From positions 15,780,589 to 15,844,588 of the forward strand of contig NC_051142.1 of assembly GCF_014839805.1 (NCBI RefSeq): a stretch of DNA of 64,000 nucleotides, written 5' to 3'. The position numbers were made by a program, and so were the translations under genes. Source of the DNA: Manduca sexta. Its lineage: Eukaryota; Arthropoda; Insecta; Lepidoptera; Sphingidae. The number at the start of each line of letters is the position of its first letter. Position 1 is the first letter of the stretch. This document shows positions 33,580-44,165 of this stretch, in pieces. The notes under the pieces are model-generated. The model was not told the DNA's origin and ran no database searches. It was given only the letters and a program-made list of their open reading frames with translations.

Positions 33580-34336
33580 TCTTTAATAAAAATTAAGTCT
33601 GAACCCTAATATATTTGTATACTTTCAAATATTAAATTTATTTACATCTATTAGTTTGATTGTTATAGATGTATTGTTATATCCTAATAAAACTTTTAAG
33701 ATGGTGTACAGCTCTATTAAGATTTATAATTTAACATTTTGTTCTTGTACCGTCCCCCTACATTTAGTCTTAACAGGATTTTTGATTATTTTTTTAATAA
33801 TAAAAAATGTGATCAGTAGCTCTACATTGGTGCAATAAATTGTTATAAAAATAAATATAGTCTTACTTAAAATAACGTAATATTTTATTATAATAAATAT
33901 AAATAATATAATAAAAATAAGCCACTTAATTCCAATTTTGTACTAAAGACTTGGGTCACGCCAACTATTAGACTATTGCTTCCAACACATTCAGTAAACA
34001 AACTTTGCCTACTAAAGAAACTAACATTGCCTACCAAAAATATGTATTTTGCCCACTCCATCGAACCTGCTGCCTATCGTTTTAAACTCAATTACTCGTT
34101 GCGCTTGAACGCTCTTAAAAGTAAACGCTTCCCAGAGCCACGCCAATAATTTACTGTGCAAAAAATATTCGCAGTTTCTTTACCATCGGCACTTATCGTG
34201 TTATTTTTTGTAATCTAATGAAGTTAATTACGCAGTTCACGCTTGAATGAGCTGTCTTACTCCATAATCGAAATAGAACACGTGATAGTCAACGCTGAGA
34301 ATATTGTACATGATTTTAAACACTTTAGGCCCTCGT
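33580..34336. other. No gene seen
   Basis: AT-rich to 33940, then unique sequence of mixed composition to 34330. A short open frame at 33656-33838 is hydrophobic because of AT-rich codons and is not considered real. Confidence 0.4.
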
Positions 34337-34509
34337 AGCTACTGCATATAAGACTTAACATCTCATGTCTCAGGATGGCGAGCGCAGTGGAATACCAAAC
34401 AATACTTTGTAATTCAAGGTGTTGGATGGTGTTTCTACTGTTTATGAGCGGTCGTATCGCTTACCATCAGGCGAACGGCAACCTCATCTCGTCAAAAGCA
34501 ATAAAAAAT
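34337..34509 (+). mobile_element. Family A copy, 5'-truncated
   Basis: 'taagacttaacatctcatgt', 'gcgcagtggaataccaaaca' and 'ccatcaggcgaacggcaacc', ending in an A-rich run. Confidence 0.65.
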
Positions 34510-35344
34510 ACCTCACTAAATACAGTAATTATCGTGTTGCTCTCCTGTTGCTGAAAATGTTGCGCGTCAATCGCTAAGTGACTAACAGGTTCATATCCTG
34601 TTATGTTGAAATTTAAGAATGTTAATTGATTTTGTTGGTTAATTAAAATACTTCGGATTGCTCTCCGTGACGGATGCTCAAGTTATAAATGTTATAATTG
34701 CTGTAACAGCGTAATTATTTATATATAAAGAGTAAAATAAGTATTTTTTTAAGCAAGGCAAGGTGACTGCACTGCACCTGAAAGCTGTAAGCGCAATGTC
34801 GTTAAGATAGAGTATCGAATGGCAACATATGGCTATCTCATGCCATTTAACACAGTCAAGCCGGCTTACTGAGACGCTTTACGCTACGGTGGAAGGACCC
34901 AGGATTATTCCGAAGGAACACGTGCTCAGGTTAACTATTCCAAAGTCTGGGCGGCAAAGAAAAGAATTGGCAAATTAGGTCTTATAGTTGTGATATAATT
35001 AGTAATATACAACTCCTTATTGGATTTTTGTATAATCCGCGTAAAGTATAGCATGAAAATGTGCGTATTATGCGTCGCAAGAGACTGCTCAAAAACAAAC
35101 AAAACGCTACAAAACCTGCTTCTTTAAGTCGATTGTCTATGTAAGATGTACCACATGATTAAATAAGCCCAACATACTATTGTTATGTCTAAAAATATTT
35201 TTTTTTGACTATAACATATTATGAATCATAATAAATGAAAATAATATAAAGTAAGAAATCTGCCAAAAATAGTAATGAGTTGTTAATAATATCAACGCTA
35301 GTTTAAGTACGTTGAGTCAATGTATTCTCTATTCACATAATATA
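34510..35344. other. No gene seen
   Basis: 34770-34980 is unique and of balanced composition ('ccggcttactgagacgcttt'), perhaps regulatory; the rest is AT-rich. Confidence 0.35.
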
Positions 35345-35625
35345 ATATAATATTATCGGCCCTGTATTACATACTGGCCCACAATTAGGCACGGGCCCCC
35401 TCTAATACAGAGAAGGATTAGGCCTTAGTCTAATACGCTGGCCTAGTGCTGATTGGCAGACTTCACATTCCCTCGAATTCTTATAGAGAACTTTTCAGGT
35501 ATGCAGGTTTCCTTACGATGTTTTTCTGACCAGTAAAGCAAGCTACTCATGGGTGTTGAACCTACAGACATTCATCTCTGCAATCTGCTCCATTCTCAGC
35601 TAGTCTATCATCAATTCTATTCATA
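35345..35625 (-). mobile_element. SINE S1, old full-length copy
   Basis: In reverse: 'ggattaggccttagtctaat', 'tgttgaacctacagacattc' (B box) and 'attctcagctagtctatcat' (A box). Many substitutions. Followed at 35733-35757 by a small unrelated hairpin 'gcggacac...gtgtccgc'. Confidence 0.65.
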
Positions 35626-35869
35626 GTAAGCCAAAATATGCAAGATTTTCAGATTAAAAGATCTGGGTGGTATTGGCATTGGTAATGCAATCAGTAGCAT
35701 ACCATCAGGCGAGTAGCTGGCTTCAATATAATCGCGGACACTTTCAAAGCGTGTCCGCATATTTATGTGATTTTATTTTCTTGTACGCGACGCAAATGAG
35801 TTAAGTGCAATTAACTATATTTAGAGATCATTCCTGTGTATAATTTTGGTGAATTGATCGCGTTCTGCG

Positions 35870-36045
35870 GTGAGTGTGAGTGCGGGTGTGCGCGGGAGTG
35901 TGGCGCGGCGCGGCTGCGGGCGGCGGGGGAGGGTCAGGGAGGGGTGGAAGGCGCGGAACACGGAAAGGCTTTCGAGGCGGCGCTTCACAGGCGAGCCGAC
36001 GCACCGGCGCGCCGGCCGGAGGCACAACGAGATCAAGGGACATCG
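35870..36045. promoter_or_regulatory. CpG-island-like, G-rich region; candidate promoter or first exon
   Basis: Over 170 bp of very high GC with strong G-over-C skew on the plus strand. At its left edge 'ctgcggtgagtgtgag' fits a plus-strand splice donor, and a TATA-like 'actatattta' lies about 50 bp upstream of it. On the minus strand the same edge 'cactcaccgcag' could be an acceptor. Open frames in all phases come from the lack of AT-rich stops and have no protein character. Confidence 0.35.
35918..35944 (+). other. G-quadruplex motif
   Basis: Five G-tracts of at least three G with loops of 4, 1, 3 and 1 bases ('gggcggcgggggagggtcag' continuing 'ggagggg'). Meets the usual G4 pattern on the plus strand. 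Confidence 0.7.
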
Positions 36046-36513
36046 CATGCCGGTGTTTACCAAAATATTGTCATATCTAACATATTGGAAAGATAGTACG
36101 GGTCAGGAAACTTTGTAAGTTATTGTTATTTTTTGTAGCAGTATCGAACAAGTGTGTTACTTGATCGTGATATGATTATTTTTATGCTAGAATAGACACA
36201 GTTATAGCTTTGAAGAAACAATTCCGTAAAATTTAAATTTTGATCAATCAATCGCCCGATCAATATTTTCCGTAGTGAGCAATATATTTAATACCTATGT
36301 TTTATAAACTACTTACGTAACAATTAAAAATATGTGAAATCGAGTGCACAGACCTACTTCAGTACATGTATAGTACAGGGGTCGCTAAGACGCCTCTCTA
36401 CAATCGTAAACGCTACTGTTATATATGGGAATGACTAGCAATATACTTATCGTTAGCTATATCATTCCCGTATATTGTATTATTTTCTATTAGCTTTTTC
36501 TACGACTTCTTCG

Positions 36514-36783
36514 CAGCCCCGGATCTATGAGGGGGCAAGCCGGGGCCCATGCCCCGGGCGACGAATTCAGAGGGCGGCAAATCCAAACTTAGTCAGACGA
36601 ATAGACAACTCATAATTAACGCAACTTTGATTACTGAGACATCCAGAACATTACACATGTAAATTATTCCCCGCGGGGCGCAAAATGATGACGGTGATGA
36701 TGACAAAGTTAAAAATATAGGTGGTCGGGGGCGGCATTATCCAGATTTTGCTTCGTCTCCAAAAAATTCAAGATCCGGGACTG
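36514..36783. mobile_element. hAT-type MITE, family G, copy 2 (270 bp)
   Basis: Ends 'cagccccggatct' and 'agatccgggactg'; perfect 8-bp duplication 'cttcttcg' at 36506-36513 and 36784-36791. The interior is closely similar to 26857-27122 ('gcaactttgattactgagac'). Confidence 0.85.
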
Positions 36784-36789
36784 CTTCTT

Positions 36790-36985
36790 CGCTACAGTGT
36801 GGTGATGACGCGCTCAGTGTGCGAACGACTGCGCGCGTAAAGCGCCGGCGCCCCACATTCATTCAATGCATTATATTCCAACGAGTCGGTCCTAATGCGC
36901 CGCGCGGCCGCCACTAATAAGTATACACTACTATACGTCCTCGAACCGTATTTTCCCCTAGACTGAAGCGAGAAATTAACCACAG
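36790..36985. promoter_or_regulatory. Candidate cis-regulatory island next to a MITE
   Basis: Unique GC-rich sequence ('gcgcgtaaagcgccggcgcc', 'aatgcgccgcgcggccgcca'). The family G MITE inserted at its left edge, so the original island may have begun before 36506. Confidence 0.3.
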
Positions 36986-37148
36986 CTGAGCTGTAGAATT
37001 TTTATTAAACATAAAAAAAATCTTCAGAATCAGGATTGATAATTTAGTATATAGGTTTTCCCTTAAATAGGTCTAGGCTTGCCCTTTAAGCAGAAATTGT
37101 TTTTAGTGACTGGTGGTTTTTGCTATTGTATTATATTACAATAGTTAG

Positions 37149-37312
37149 CAGTGGCGAAGGGTGAAATTTTTCAAAAGGTAATCCGAGGCAGAAGAAAATT
37201 GCCTTAGTTAACATATTGCGGTCAATTTTACAGAAAACAAAAACTAACGCAAAAATAAATAAACCTAAAAAGGAAGCCGGTAGGAATGGGCTTGTATGGA
37301 CGCTTCGCCACT
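37149..37312 (+). mobile_element. hAT-type MITE family B, complete (164 bp)
   Basis: Ends 'cagtggcgaagggtgaaatt' and 'tggacgcttcgccacta'; perfect 8-bp duplication 'atagttag' at 37141-37148 and 37313-37320. Opposite orientation to 27172 but the same 164-bp length. Confidence 0.88.
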
Positions 37313-37569
37313 AATAGTTAGTGTGAAGTTTATGCCGAGTGGAGCCATAAAGGTGTTAGGCAACACTAGTCATTCAATCGCCAAGTGACAACTGTCAACG
37401 AATTGCCTTTTTTCAATGACTAAATATAAAGAGGACAGGCCAGGACAGGCCTCAAAAGTTAAGCAAATGAGCGGCTTTGTTTAGTCAACTATTTCAGAAA
37501 ATAGCATAGATAGTACAACAGTAATGTTCTATTAAAAACTTTACATTATTGCAGTATATTGTGGCGATT

Positions 37570-37920
37570 TTAACCTCTGAAATCTATATTGATATTCATA
37601 ATGGCCAGTTGTTTCACTAGCTTCAAGAGTTTTAGGATTTCAAGTTTGAACAAGTCATGTCCGTCAAAGAGGTGGCGGAGAAACAGAGGGAGTAGTCTCT
37701 TGTACTTCCCTCTCGTAGCAGACGTTGGAGTGACGACCTCCGTCCTTCCTAAGTGGGCCTGTAGGTGGCGGCACAGCGACCCGCTGCCGACCAATTAATA
37801 TCTGCAAAGGCTGGCGTACTATTTCTATACACGCCTGTAATGCAACCAAGGTCGCATTCCTTAGACTGCGAGTGGCTAACTCCTGTGAGTGTTGCGGTTG
37901 CATACATATGCGTACCCTGC
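37570..37920 (-). other. Unidentified, possibly decayed coding sequence
   Basis: Unique, balanced composition. Two overlapping minus-strand open frames are less AT-biased than usual and one contains Leu/Lys-rich helical-looking sequence (LEILKLLKLVKQ). I recognise no family. Could be a frameshifted retroelement ORF1 relic or chance. Confidence 0.15.
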
Positions 37921-38029
37921 GACCTTTGATATTAGGGAGGGAAAATAGAATGGTGGGGTGTTAATCGGTAGAACGGTTTAAACCGGTGAGTACAGCAAAA
38001 ATCTGTAAACAGATTTCCTCGTGTTAAAA

Positions 38030-38190
38030 AATGTTTCAAGATTAGTTCTTTATAGGTCGAAACTGGTCGGCGATTCGGACTTCATAGTACGTGAGTAAAA
38101 CCGTGTTGTGTTCGACTAATTCAATATGTCTCACGTAAGTTTTAATAATATTAGTTCTTTATATACTTAAAATCAAATACTCTTTAAACG
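38030..38190 (+). repeat. Possible dispersed repeat related to family D
   Basis: 'aaccgtgttgtgttcgacta' with 'tatgtctcacgtaagtttta' resembles a dispersed lepidopteran repeat; 'ttagttctttata' occurs at both ends of the segment (38042 and 38151). Confidence 0.3.
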
Positions 38191-38259
38191 GCGTAAAATA
38201 AAGATTGTTTGTTTTAATTTCCTTATTCACTCAACCGATACAAATAATAAACAAGAAAC

Positions 38260-38460
38260 ATCAGACGATCTTGTGGTAGCGCCCAAGGCGCGCGAGTAAC
38301 GTATGGTGTGGACAATTGACATCGTTTTTAAATTAGGACTCGTCGCGGTCCATCGGTCGGCGATCGGGCGCGATAAAGCTAATGTACTTGTCGAACAAAT
38401 GTGATGAGTCGCCGGCCGACAACGCGAGTGCGCACGCGACGCGCGTGTACAATGCACTGG
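38260..38460. promoter_or_regulatory. Candidate cis-regulatory island
   Basis: Unique sequence rich in CpG ('ggtcggcgatcgggcgcgat', 'gtgcgcacgcgacgcgcgtg') with AT cores ('tttttaaattaggac', 'gataaagctaatg'). Confidence 0.35.
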
Positions 38461-39150
38461 TTTGTACTTACACTTGTGTCTGGAGCGATAGTCTGGAATG
38501 TTTTCGTCTGGTATTGTTTTGTGATTTTGCCATTCGCGAAAAATCTGGCATTGTGTTTATCCTGGTGTTTATAATCACCAGGTACATTAGATGGTGAATA
38601 AATTAACATTTTTGACATACAGAGATTAGGGTCGAAAATGCCTTGAAAATTCCACCTTCTCCACCACCATAATTGTAATAATTATTTATCGTCTTTGGCA
38701 ATCATAATTGTTAGCGTCCGACTCTAAATAAACTTTAAAGATGCCATATCGGTTTTCTTCCTTATTTTAGTAATAATAGTCTATAGAAATGCAAATTCAT
38801 TATTCTATAGTACAAACCGCTTACCACATGCGCTATGGAAATTCCACGCCAGGTCAGTACCTATTTAAGCCTACATTTCTTGCTCTGGTAAACTTATGCG
38901 CCGTCTGGGTATGTTATTTCATTCATGACAATTCCAAAGGAATTCAAGATACGTTCTCGTATACAAAGTCATGGGGTCTGGGAAGTAAGGTGATTGTTCG
39001 TGCTTTCTGTAATCTCATTAACCGTATGAGAACAGAAAATTGAAGAAGATAGATATATATTATATTATTATAGCAGACCATAAACGATATGACGCTATGA
39101 CATGGCTCTACAAATTACAAACAGTTTTTCGCGAGTTTAGCTACCCAAAA
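38461..39150. other. No gene recognised
   Basis: An 84-codon open frame at 38789-39043 (plus) has ordinary amino-acid variety but no recognisable motif, no good start context and no flanking splice pair; not annotated as a gene. Confidence 0.3.
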
Positions 39151-39570
39151 TTCATGTAGATTTCGATTTTTAAATTGTAGCTTGTTCTTTATTCAAATTT
39201 ACTAGGTGCTGTGTTCGCACGAGGTATCTCATAATTCACGTCGAATTGCATTTTTAAATTATAGCATGTTCTTCGTTCAAATCTACTGAGAGTAGTGTTT
39301 GCACGAGGTATCTCACAATTCACGTAGAATTCGATATTTAAATTATGGTTTGGTATTTGTTCAAATCTACTAGGTACAATGTTCGCACGAGGTATCTTAA
39401 AATTCACGTAGAATTCGATATTTAAATTATAGCATGTTCTTTGTTCAAATCTACTGGGTGCTATGTTCGCACGAGGTATCTCAAAATTCACGTAGAATTC
39501 GATTTTTGAATTATCGTCCGTTCTTTATTCAAACTTCTGGATGCTGTGTTCGCACGAAGTATCACATATG
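39151..39570. repeat. Minisatellite, five 84-bp units, open on the minus strand
   Basis: 'ttcacgtagaattcgat' or a close variant starts at 39151, 39235, 39319, 39403 and 39487: exactly 84 bp each time. The last unit loses a few bases. Because 84 is divisible by three, the minus strand is open across 39189-39491 and reads as a 28-residue repeat with the core EIPRAN. No start context or splice sites support expression. Confidence 0.9.
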
Positions 39571-40239
39571 TTAGTCACGTGACGCAGCGCACAACGGGCA
39601 CTCGCTGTAAATGCAAATTCTACGGAACATAAAGATGTACCCCGATACATTGTAGCTACATTCCTGTTCACTTTACTCGCAGTTGTCATTCGAGAGTTCT
39701 TTTAGTTTAAAATCAACGTTATTATGATTATCTTTTCCGATGCAATATCCTTAATGGAATTTGAATACAATCATATTTTGCACTGATCGCCATATCATAT
39801 CGTTTAATCTTATTGTAATTGTTTCTTGGCCACTTGAGTTACTTGTCATGTATTCATTTACGTATATTATTATACCGTTTTAATATAAATTATGAAATAA
39901 TTATATTAATTGCGGCAGCCTGACTAATGCATACGTGTGGCCGAGCTGATTTCTACACCGTTATCCGAAGTGTTTCTTATTATATCAATCTACTAATAGA
40001 CAGACATGTCTAGGAAATTGAATTAAGAATCCATACTCCAAGAGTGTAGTTACAATACTGTTACTTTATCAACAGGAGCCTGACTATTGATTATTAGCAT
40101 AGCTTGATCTAATAAGCATTTTTAAACCCGGCTCTAAAATTTAAGAATAACGCAATAGCAATTTCAGATTCATAATAATTAATTAAAATTAAAATCATAA
40201 TAAAAGCATAATTATTTATTTATACAAGCATCATATCAA
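39571..40239. other. No gene seen
   Basis: AT-rich, apart from a GC-richer patch directly after the array (39573-39610). Confidence 0.4.
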
Positions 40240-40369
40240 CTTAACAGATGCACCGCAGTTTATACCAAATTATGCCTCTACATGTAACCTGCGACCAACT
40301 TGACCGCGACCTTACATCAGCCAAGAATCTTATCAACATTAACAATACATACTATAAAGTAAGCCTCTA

Positions 40370-40495
40370 CTTCCCTCCACTTTCCCGCACCGCCGCAAAT
40401 TTGCATAATCACATAAAGCTGTAGTCGCGATGGTAATAAAAGTCATACACATACGTGATGGTACTGCTCCGTGGCAGGGACGTGCTGTCGGAATT
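40370..40495. promoter_or_regulatory. Candidate cis-regulatory element with octamer-like site
   Basis: 'gcaaatttgcataatcacat' contains ATTTGCAT/ATGCAAAT-type POU octamer sequence, near Hox-like 'ggtaataaaagtca' and GC blocks 'cccgcaccgccgc'. Binding is inferred. Confidence 0.3.
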
Positions 40496-40732
40496 TAGTT
40501 TTTTAATTTATTTAATACTAATTGTGCCTGCGGTTTCGGCCACGTAGAAAAGCTAAAAGGGAATTGTTGAAATTTTCAACCTCTCTTTTGCGAATATAAT
40601 GTAGGGTCAGCACATTAGTATTTCGATCATCTACTGCCTGCCTTACTTTAAATCTTTGAAAGAATAGTAACAGAATAAATACTAGCCAAATGAACATCAG
40701 TGACATATAAAATTATTAAAGTTCCGAAAGCA

Positions 40733-40915
40733 CGGTCTCTCCACGGCTCGGACCCGTTACGTGTAGCGAAACCTTTATGATGACATCGGACAGATCAACG
40801 CCTTCAATGCTAATGAGCGAAACCGTTAAGCATTCTTCGTCGCTGTAACAACCGCGCGGTATGCGCACGACTAGATCGAAACGACTTGACGAAAGCCTAA
40901 TAGCTGATTTTGGGA
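40733..40915. promoter_or_regulatory. Candidate cis-regulatory module
   Basis: Unique, balanced composition: 'ccacggctcggacccgttac', 'aacctttatgatgacatcgg', 'aatgctaatgagcgaaaccg', 'ctgtaacaaccgcgcggtat'. One of the cleanest non-repeat, non-coding islands here. Confidence 0.38.
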
Positions 40916-41109
40916 TATTTCAATTAATGACAGTATTAGTGTACACACAGGCTGAGGGTTGGTGATGGTCGATGGTTAGGTAGTGATAGGATACAAAATA
41001 ATGGTTACTGGTTTTACACTCGTCACGAATTTTAATGTAAAATGTTGTGGTAGCGAGGACTAAACTCGACTGCAACGAAAAACAGCTGTTTCAAAACTAA
41101 GTACTACGG

Positions 41110-41240
41110 TATAGGTAATTTCATCCACGATTACGCGCCCCAACTCTTTTTGAGCGAAGGTGTAACGGGATGTGACAATCGATGTTTAACCAAAGCCGGC
41201 ATAATATTAGAGACTGTAAATGCATCGTCTTTCCATAGTT
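41110..41240 (+). mobile_element. Family C, degraded copy
   Basis: 'accaaagccggcataatatt' followed by 'agagactgtaaatgcatcgt' corresponds to the family C landmark after decay. Confidence 0.35.
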
Positions 41241-41313
41241 ATATTATCAGATCTTAGTTAGCGACTGTAAATGTGTCGTCTTTCCATAGTTATATCATTA
41301 GAACTTGGAAACT
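41212..41313 (+). repeat. Tandem duplication, two 51-bp units
   Basis: 'gactgtaaatgcatcgtctt' at 41212 and 'gactgtaaatgtgtcgtctt' at 41263; both continue 'tccatagttatat'. Confidence 0.8.
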
Positions 41314-41838
41314 TTTTAGGTTTTGGTTTTTAATAATATATATTAACTTATGTGTATATATACTGTTTATTTCCTATTCAATAATAAAATCAAAATAACT
41401 GGACTGCACTAGCAAACTATACCAAAATTAAAATAGAACAAGCACTAAATTAAATGATACTATCTTGATTGATAAGGATTGCATATAAATTTCAATATTG
41501 TATATCATAAAGAAACCGGACAAGTTCGAGTTGGTCCCGCGCTGAGGGTTCTGTACAAACTAGCTTTATTGTTATGAAAGTATACATATATGGTTTTCTG
41601 ATTTTTTCTTTACATGTGCTGTAACACATTGCTTCGTGCCGTCTGATATTTCAAGGTGAACAAGATCAAGAAGTACTGTTTTGATTCCCATGTGAAGTCG
41701 CAAAATATGTGACATAAACGGTAATATCCTTTGATCGCTTTGACATAAAAAAAATGATTCTTCACAGCTAAAATAGGCCATAGACAATTGACCCGAGTAT
41801 TTGAATGAATTTCAATTTGATACGTTTACGCGTTTCTG

Positions 41839-41902
41839 AGGAAAAAGGTCTTGGCAGACGGACTATAACACTTTATAGTCCGTCTGCCAAGACCTTTTTC
41901 CT
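41839..41902. repeat. Perfect inverted repeat, 30-bp arms, 4-nt loop
   Basis: 41839-41868 is the exact reverse complement of 41873-41902, separated only by 'cact'. Arm core 'ggtcttggcagacggactat'. Neither arm occurs elsewhere in the window. Confidence 0.92.
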
Positions 41903-41992
41903 TGATCCTATAAGGGTTCGTCTTAAAGTAAGGAACCATAAAAAATACAGTCGAATTGAAAACCTCCTCCTTTTTTTGGAGTCGTTTAAAAT
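41903..41992 (+). repeat. Dispersed repeat fragment
   Basis: 'gatcctataagggttcgtct', 'taaggaaccataaaaaatac' and 'gaaaacctcctccttttttt' resemble widespread lepidopteran short-repeat phrases. It abuts the right arm of the palindrome at 41839. Confidence 0.35.
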
Positions 41993-42049
41993 ATGCACTT
42001 AACCTAAGGAAGTCAGCATATTGCCACCAGGTATAAAGATTTATTTGTA

Positions 42050-42237
42050 TTTGTAAAAATCTCTATCCGTGTAACCCAATTTGTACCGGCTTCCCTTTCG
42101 TAATTTATATAAAATATAATTATCATAAGATTGATTAGCAGACCGCATTTATGCATTCATCAGTACCTATATTATGTTGTTTCTTTTTACCTATATTATG
42201 TAGTTTCCCTTTCGGAAAATTCCACTTTTCGCCACTG
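42050..42237 (-). mobile_element. hAT-type MITE family B, one end lost
   Basis: 'taccggcttccctttcgtaa', 'agaccgcatttatgcattca' and the end 'cacttttcgccactg'. The left terminus is eroded. A 'cctatattatgt' segment is duplicated inside. Confidence 0.65.
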
Positions 42238-42277
42238 ATGGATACAGGATATATTTAGAGTTGACAATTTGAGTTGA

Positions 42278-42475
42278 CCAAAAAAAAAGTCGCTGGAACG
42301 AAAATCTAAAAATTTTTCATGTTTTAAAAACAGTACAGAATGTATGTAGAGATTTTTGACGATAAGGATGTTTTTCAGTCCTCAACTAGAAAAAGCTTTC
42401 AGTCACGAAAATTACATGTCCAAAAAAATAGGTCGCTTGAACTAAAATTTACAGATTTTTCATGTTATAAAAACA
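42278..42475 (+). repeat. Diverged direct repeat, about 142-bp step
   Basis: 'ccaaaaaaaaagtcgctgga' (42278) and 'ccaaaaaaataggtcgcttg' (42420), each followed by 'tttttcatgtt' and 'taaaaacag'. Confidence 0.6.
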
Positions 42476-42786
42476 GATACCTCGCGGCACCCTGGCAGCG
42501 CTGATAGTACGAGTTCACACACCGCGGAACACGCTCATTATGCGAATGTATGCGTGATAAGATTTACGAGCTCTCGGCACAAGAAAAGCTACGAACTAGT
42601 TATCTACGCAATCTGATAAGGTATAGGTGCGAGCGAGACGGATATATTTATGTTAGGTATTTGATCAATATAAACTGCGGTCACACTTAGGCTTTTTTCT
42701 TAGTGAGGTTACATTACCATGCGTAAGTGTTGCAATTAATGGTAAATGCAGAGTATTACGTTGATATTGATGTAATACTTTATGTA

Positions 42787-42982
42787 CAGTTAGACACAAA
42801 AGTAGCTGTACAAATTGAAAACTTTAATACTAGTATACATTAACTTGAACCGAAATATAAGTTTTTCTTTATCTAAAATAAGGCAACTCCCTTGAATTAT
42901 ATTTTACAAAAATTATTTTTGATAAGGTCACAAAAGTTAAAAGGCAATTTTTGAATTTTTCACCATCTTTTGTGGCTGACTG
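42787..42982. mobile_element. Tc1/mariner-type MITE (196 bp)
   Basis: Left end 'cagttagacacaaaagtag' and right end, reversed, 'cagtcagccacaaaagatgg' share most positions. TA dinucleotides flank both ends (42785-42786 and 42983-42984), the expected target. No coding region. Confidence 0.65.
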
Positions 42983-43009
42983 TACATCCTATGACTTATT
43001 ACAGAATCC

Positions 43010-43512
43010 TTTAACTTCAAACCTCTAAGCGGGGAGGTTAAGTTGTTTCTTACAAGACCGCCTTCCCTCCGAAACCCTCATGTAACCAACCATCCACTAA
43101 AGCTTCAAAGTTGTCACAGTGTATGTAGCCCCACCATCTCTCGAATGTTAGTGTGTGTTTTAAAAACATTAGCTATAAATCTAGACATATCATACATAAT
43201 CAGTTTTTTATACCGATTAGGAAATACATGATACGTTTTGCGACAGCTAGATTTATAATGCCTAACCAATATATTTAAAAAAAATATTTGTACATAAGAA
43301 CATAGATAAATTTATTATAATGCCTACGAATTACATTTAAAAAATATTATTAACATATTAGAGCCTATTTTGTTCTTGAGAATGGACAACCTCATACATA
43401 ATGTATACTTATACTTTTTTACCTATTTTGTTACGTTTCTCTCAAATTTGCTTCACTTTGAAAATTATTGCACTAGTGTTATTACCCAGCATGTGATATG
43501 ATGTCGAATGTA
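43010..43512. other. No gene seen
   Basis: AT-rich, with a short pyrimidine-rich part around 43050-43145. Nothing recognisable. Confidence 0.35.
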
Positions 43513-43660
43513 GTCAGGAAGTGCCCGATTGCTACCGGCTTCCCTTTTATGTTTATTTACGTTTGTCTTAGCTTTGGTTTCTGTTATATTGGCCGGGATA
43601 TGTTAACTAAAGATTTTTTTGTCTCGGTTACCTGTTGAAAAAGTTCAACCTTCGCCACTG
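43513..43660 (-). mobile_element. hAT-type MITE family B, left end diverged
   Basis: 'gattgctaccggcttccctt', 'ttggccgggatatgttaact' and the end 'aaccttcgccactg' match 27172-27335 closely. No clean target duplication remains. Confidence 0.65.
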
Positions 43661-43679
43661 CAGTGTACTTTCAGATAAC

Positions 43680-43915
43680 TTAGACACCTTCGTCAGAGGA
43701 AGCCTGTAGCCATCCCTAATGCGTCGAAGAGGGCCACCGCGGAATTTTAGCTGGTATACCACGCGTAGGGTGTGCATGTTATAGTTAGGGACTCGGACAG
43801 GCTTTCGTCCAATGGTACTATCTAGTCCAGGTGGTTCAACGCTAGGTCGAACTTTCTCGTAAACTTTACTTATAGTAGCACTGGCTAGAAGGCGTTTCTT
43901 CCTCTAATGTTTTGT
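43680..43915. repeat. Possible LINE 3' end fragment
   Basis: 'cgtcgaagagggccaccgcg', 'ggctttcgtccaatggtact' and 'aacgctaggtcgaactttct' look like a non-LTR 3' region from memory. No second copy or tail confirms it. Confidence 0.3.
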
Positions 43916-44165
43916 TTTAGTGAAAAGCCATTTTGTAAATGAATTTCAACTTAAAATACTCTGAAAATTATTTTCCATTTACCTCGAATTTTACATTACT
44001 TAAGATAAATGTGTATATTATCTGATGGTATTTATAAATACATATATAAAATTTACCACGAATTTACATATTAATCAGATAAGAGTAATCTGTTTTATCT
44101 GTGTAATTAATTCGAAATAATTATTTTTTCCTTTTACATTCCATCTTACCGTATTGTTACCGTGT

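Noticed and set aside
35733..35757. Histone-type or terminator stem-loop (gcggacac...gtgtccgc)
   Set aside because: Does not match the histone stem-loop consensus and no gene precedes it; rho-independent terminators are not expected here.
35836..36118. Overlapping open reading frames on both strands
   Set aside because: They come from high GC content with few stop codons; all frames are Arg/Ala/Gly-rich without domain patterns.
38789..39043. 84-codon plus-strand frame as a host exon
   Set aside because: No recognised motif, no convincing splice signals, ordinary AT-rich codon use.
39151..39570. CRISPR-like array
   Set aside because: The 84-bp units are contiguous with no unique spacers, and the context is an animal genome.
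41839..41902. MicroRNA precursor
   Set aside because: The stem is perfectly paired and the 4-base loop too small for a typical metazoan microRNA precursor; a hairpin-RNA source cannot be excluded.
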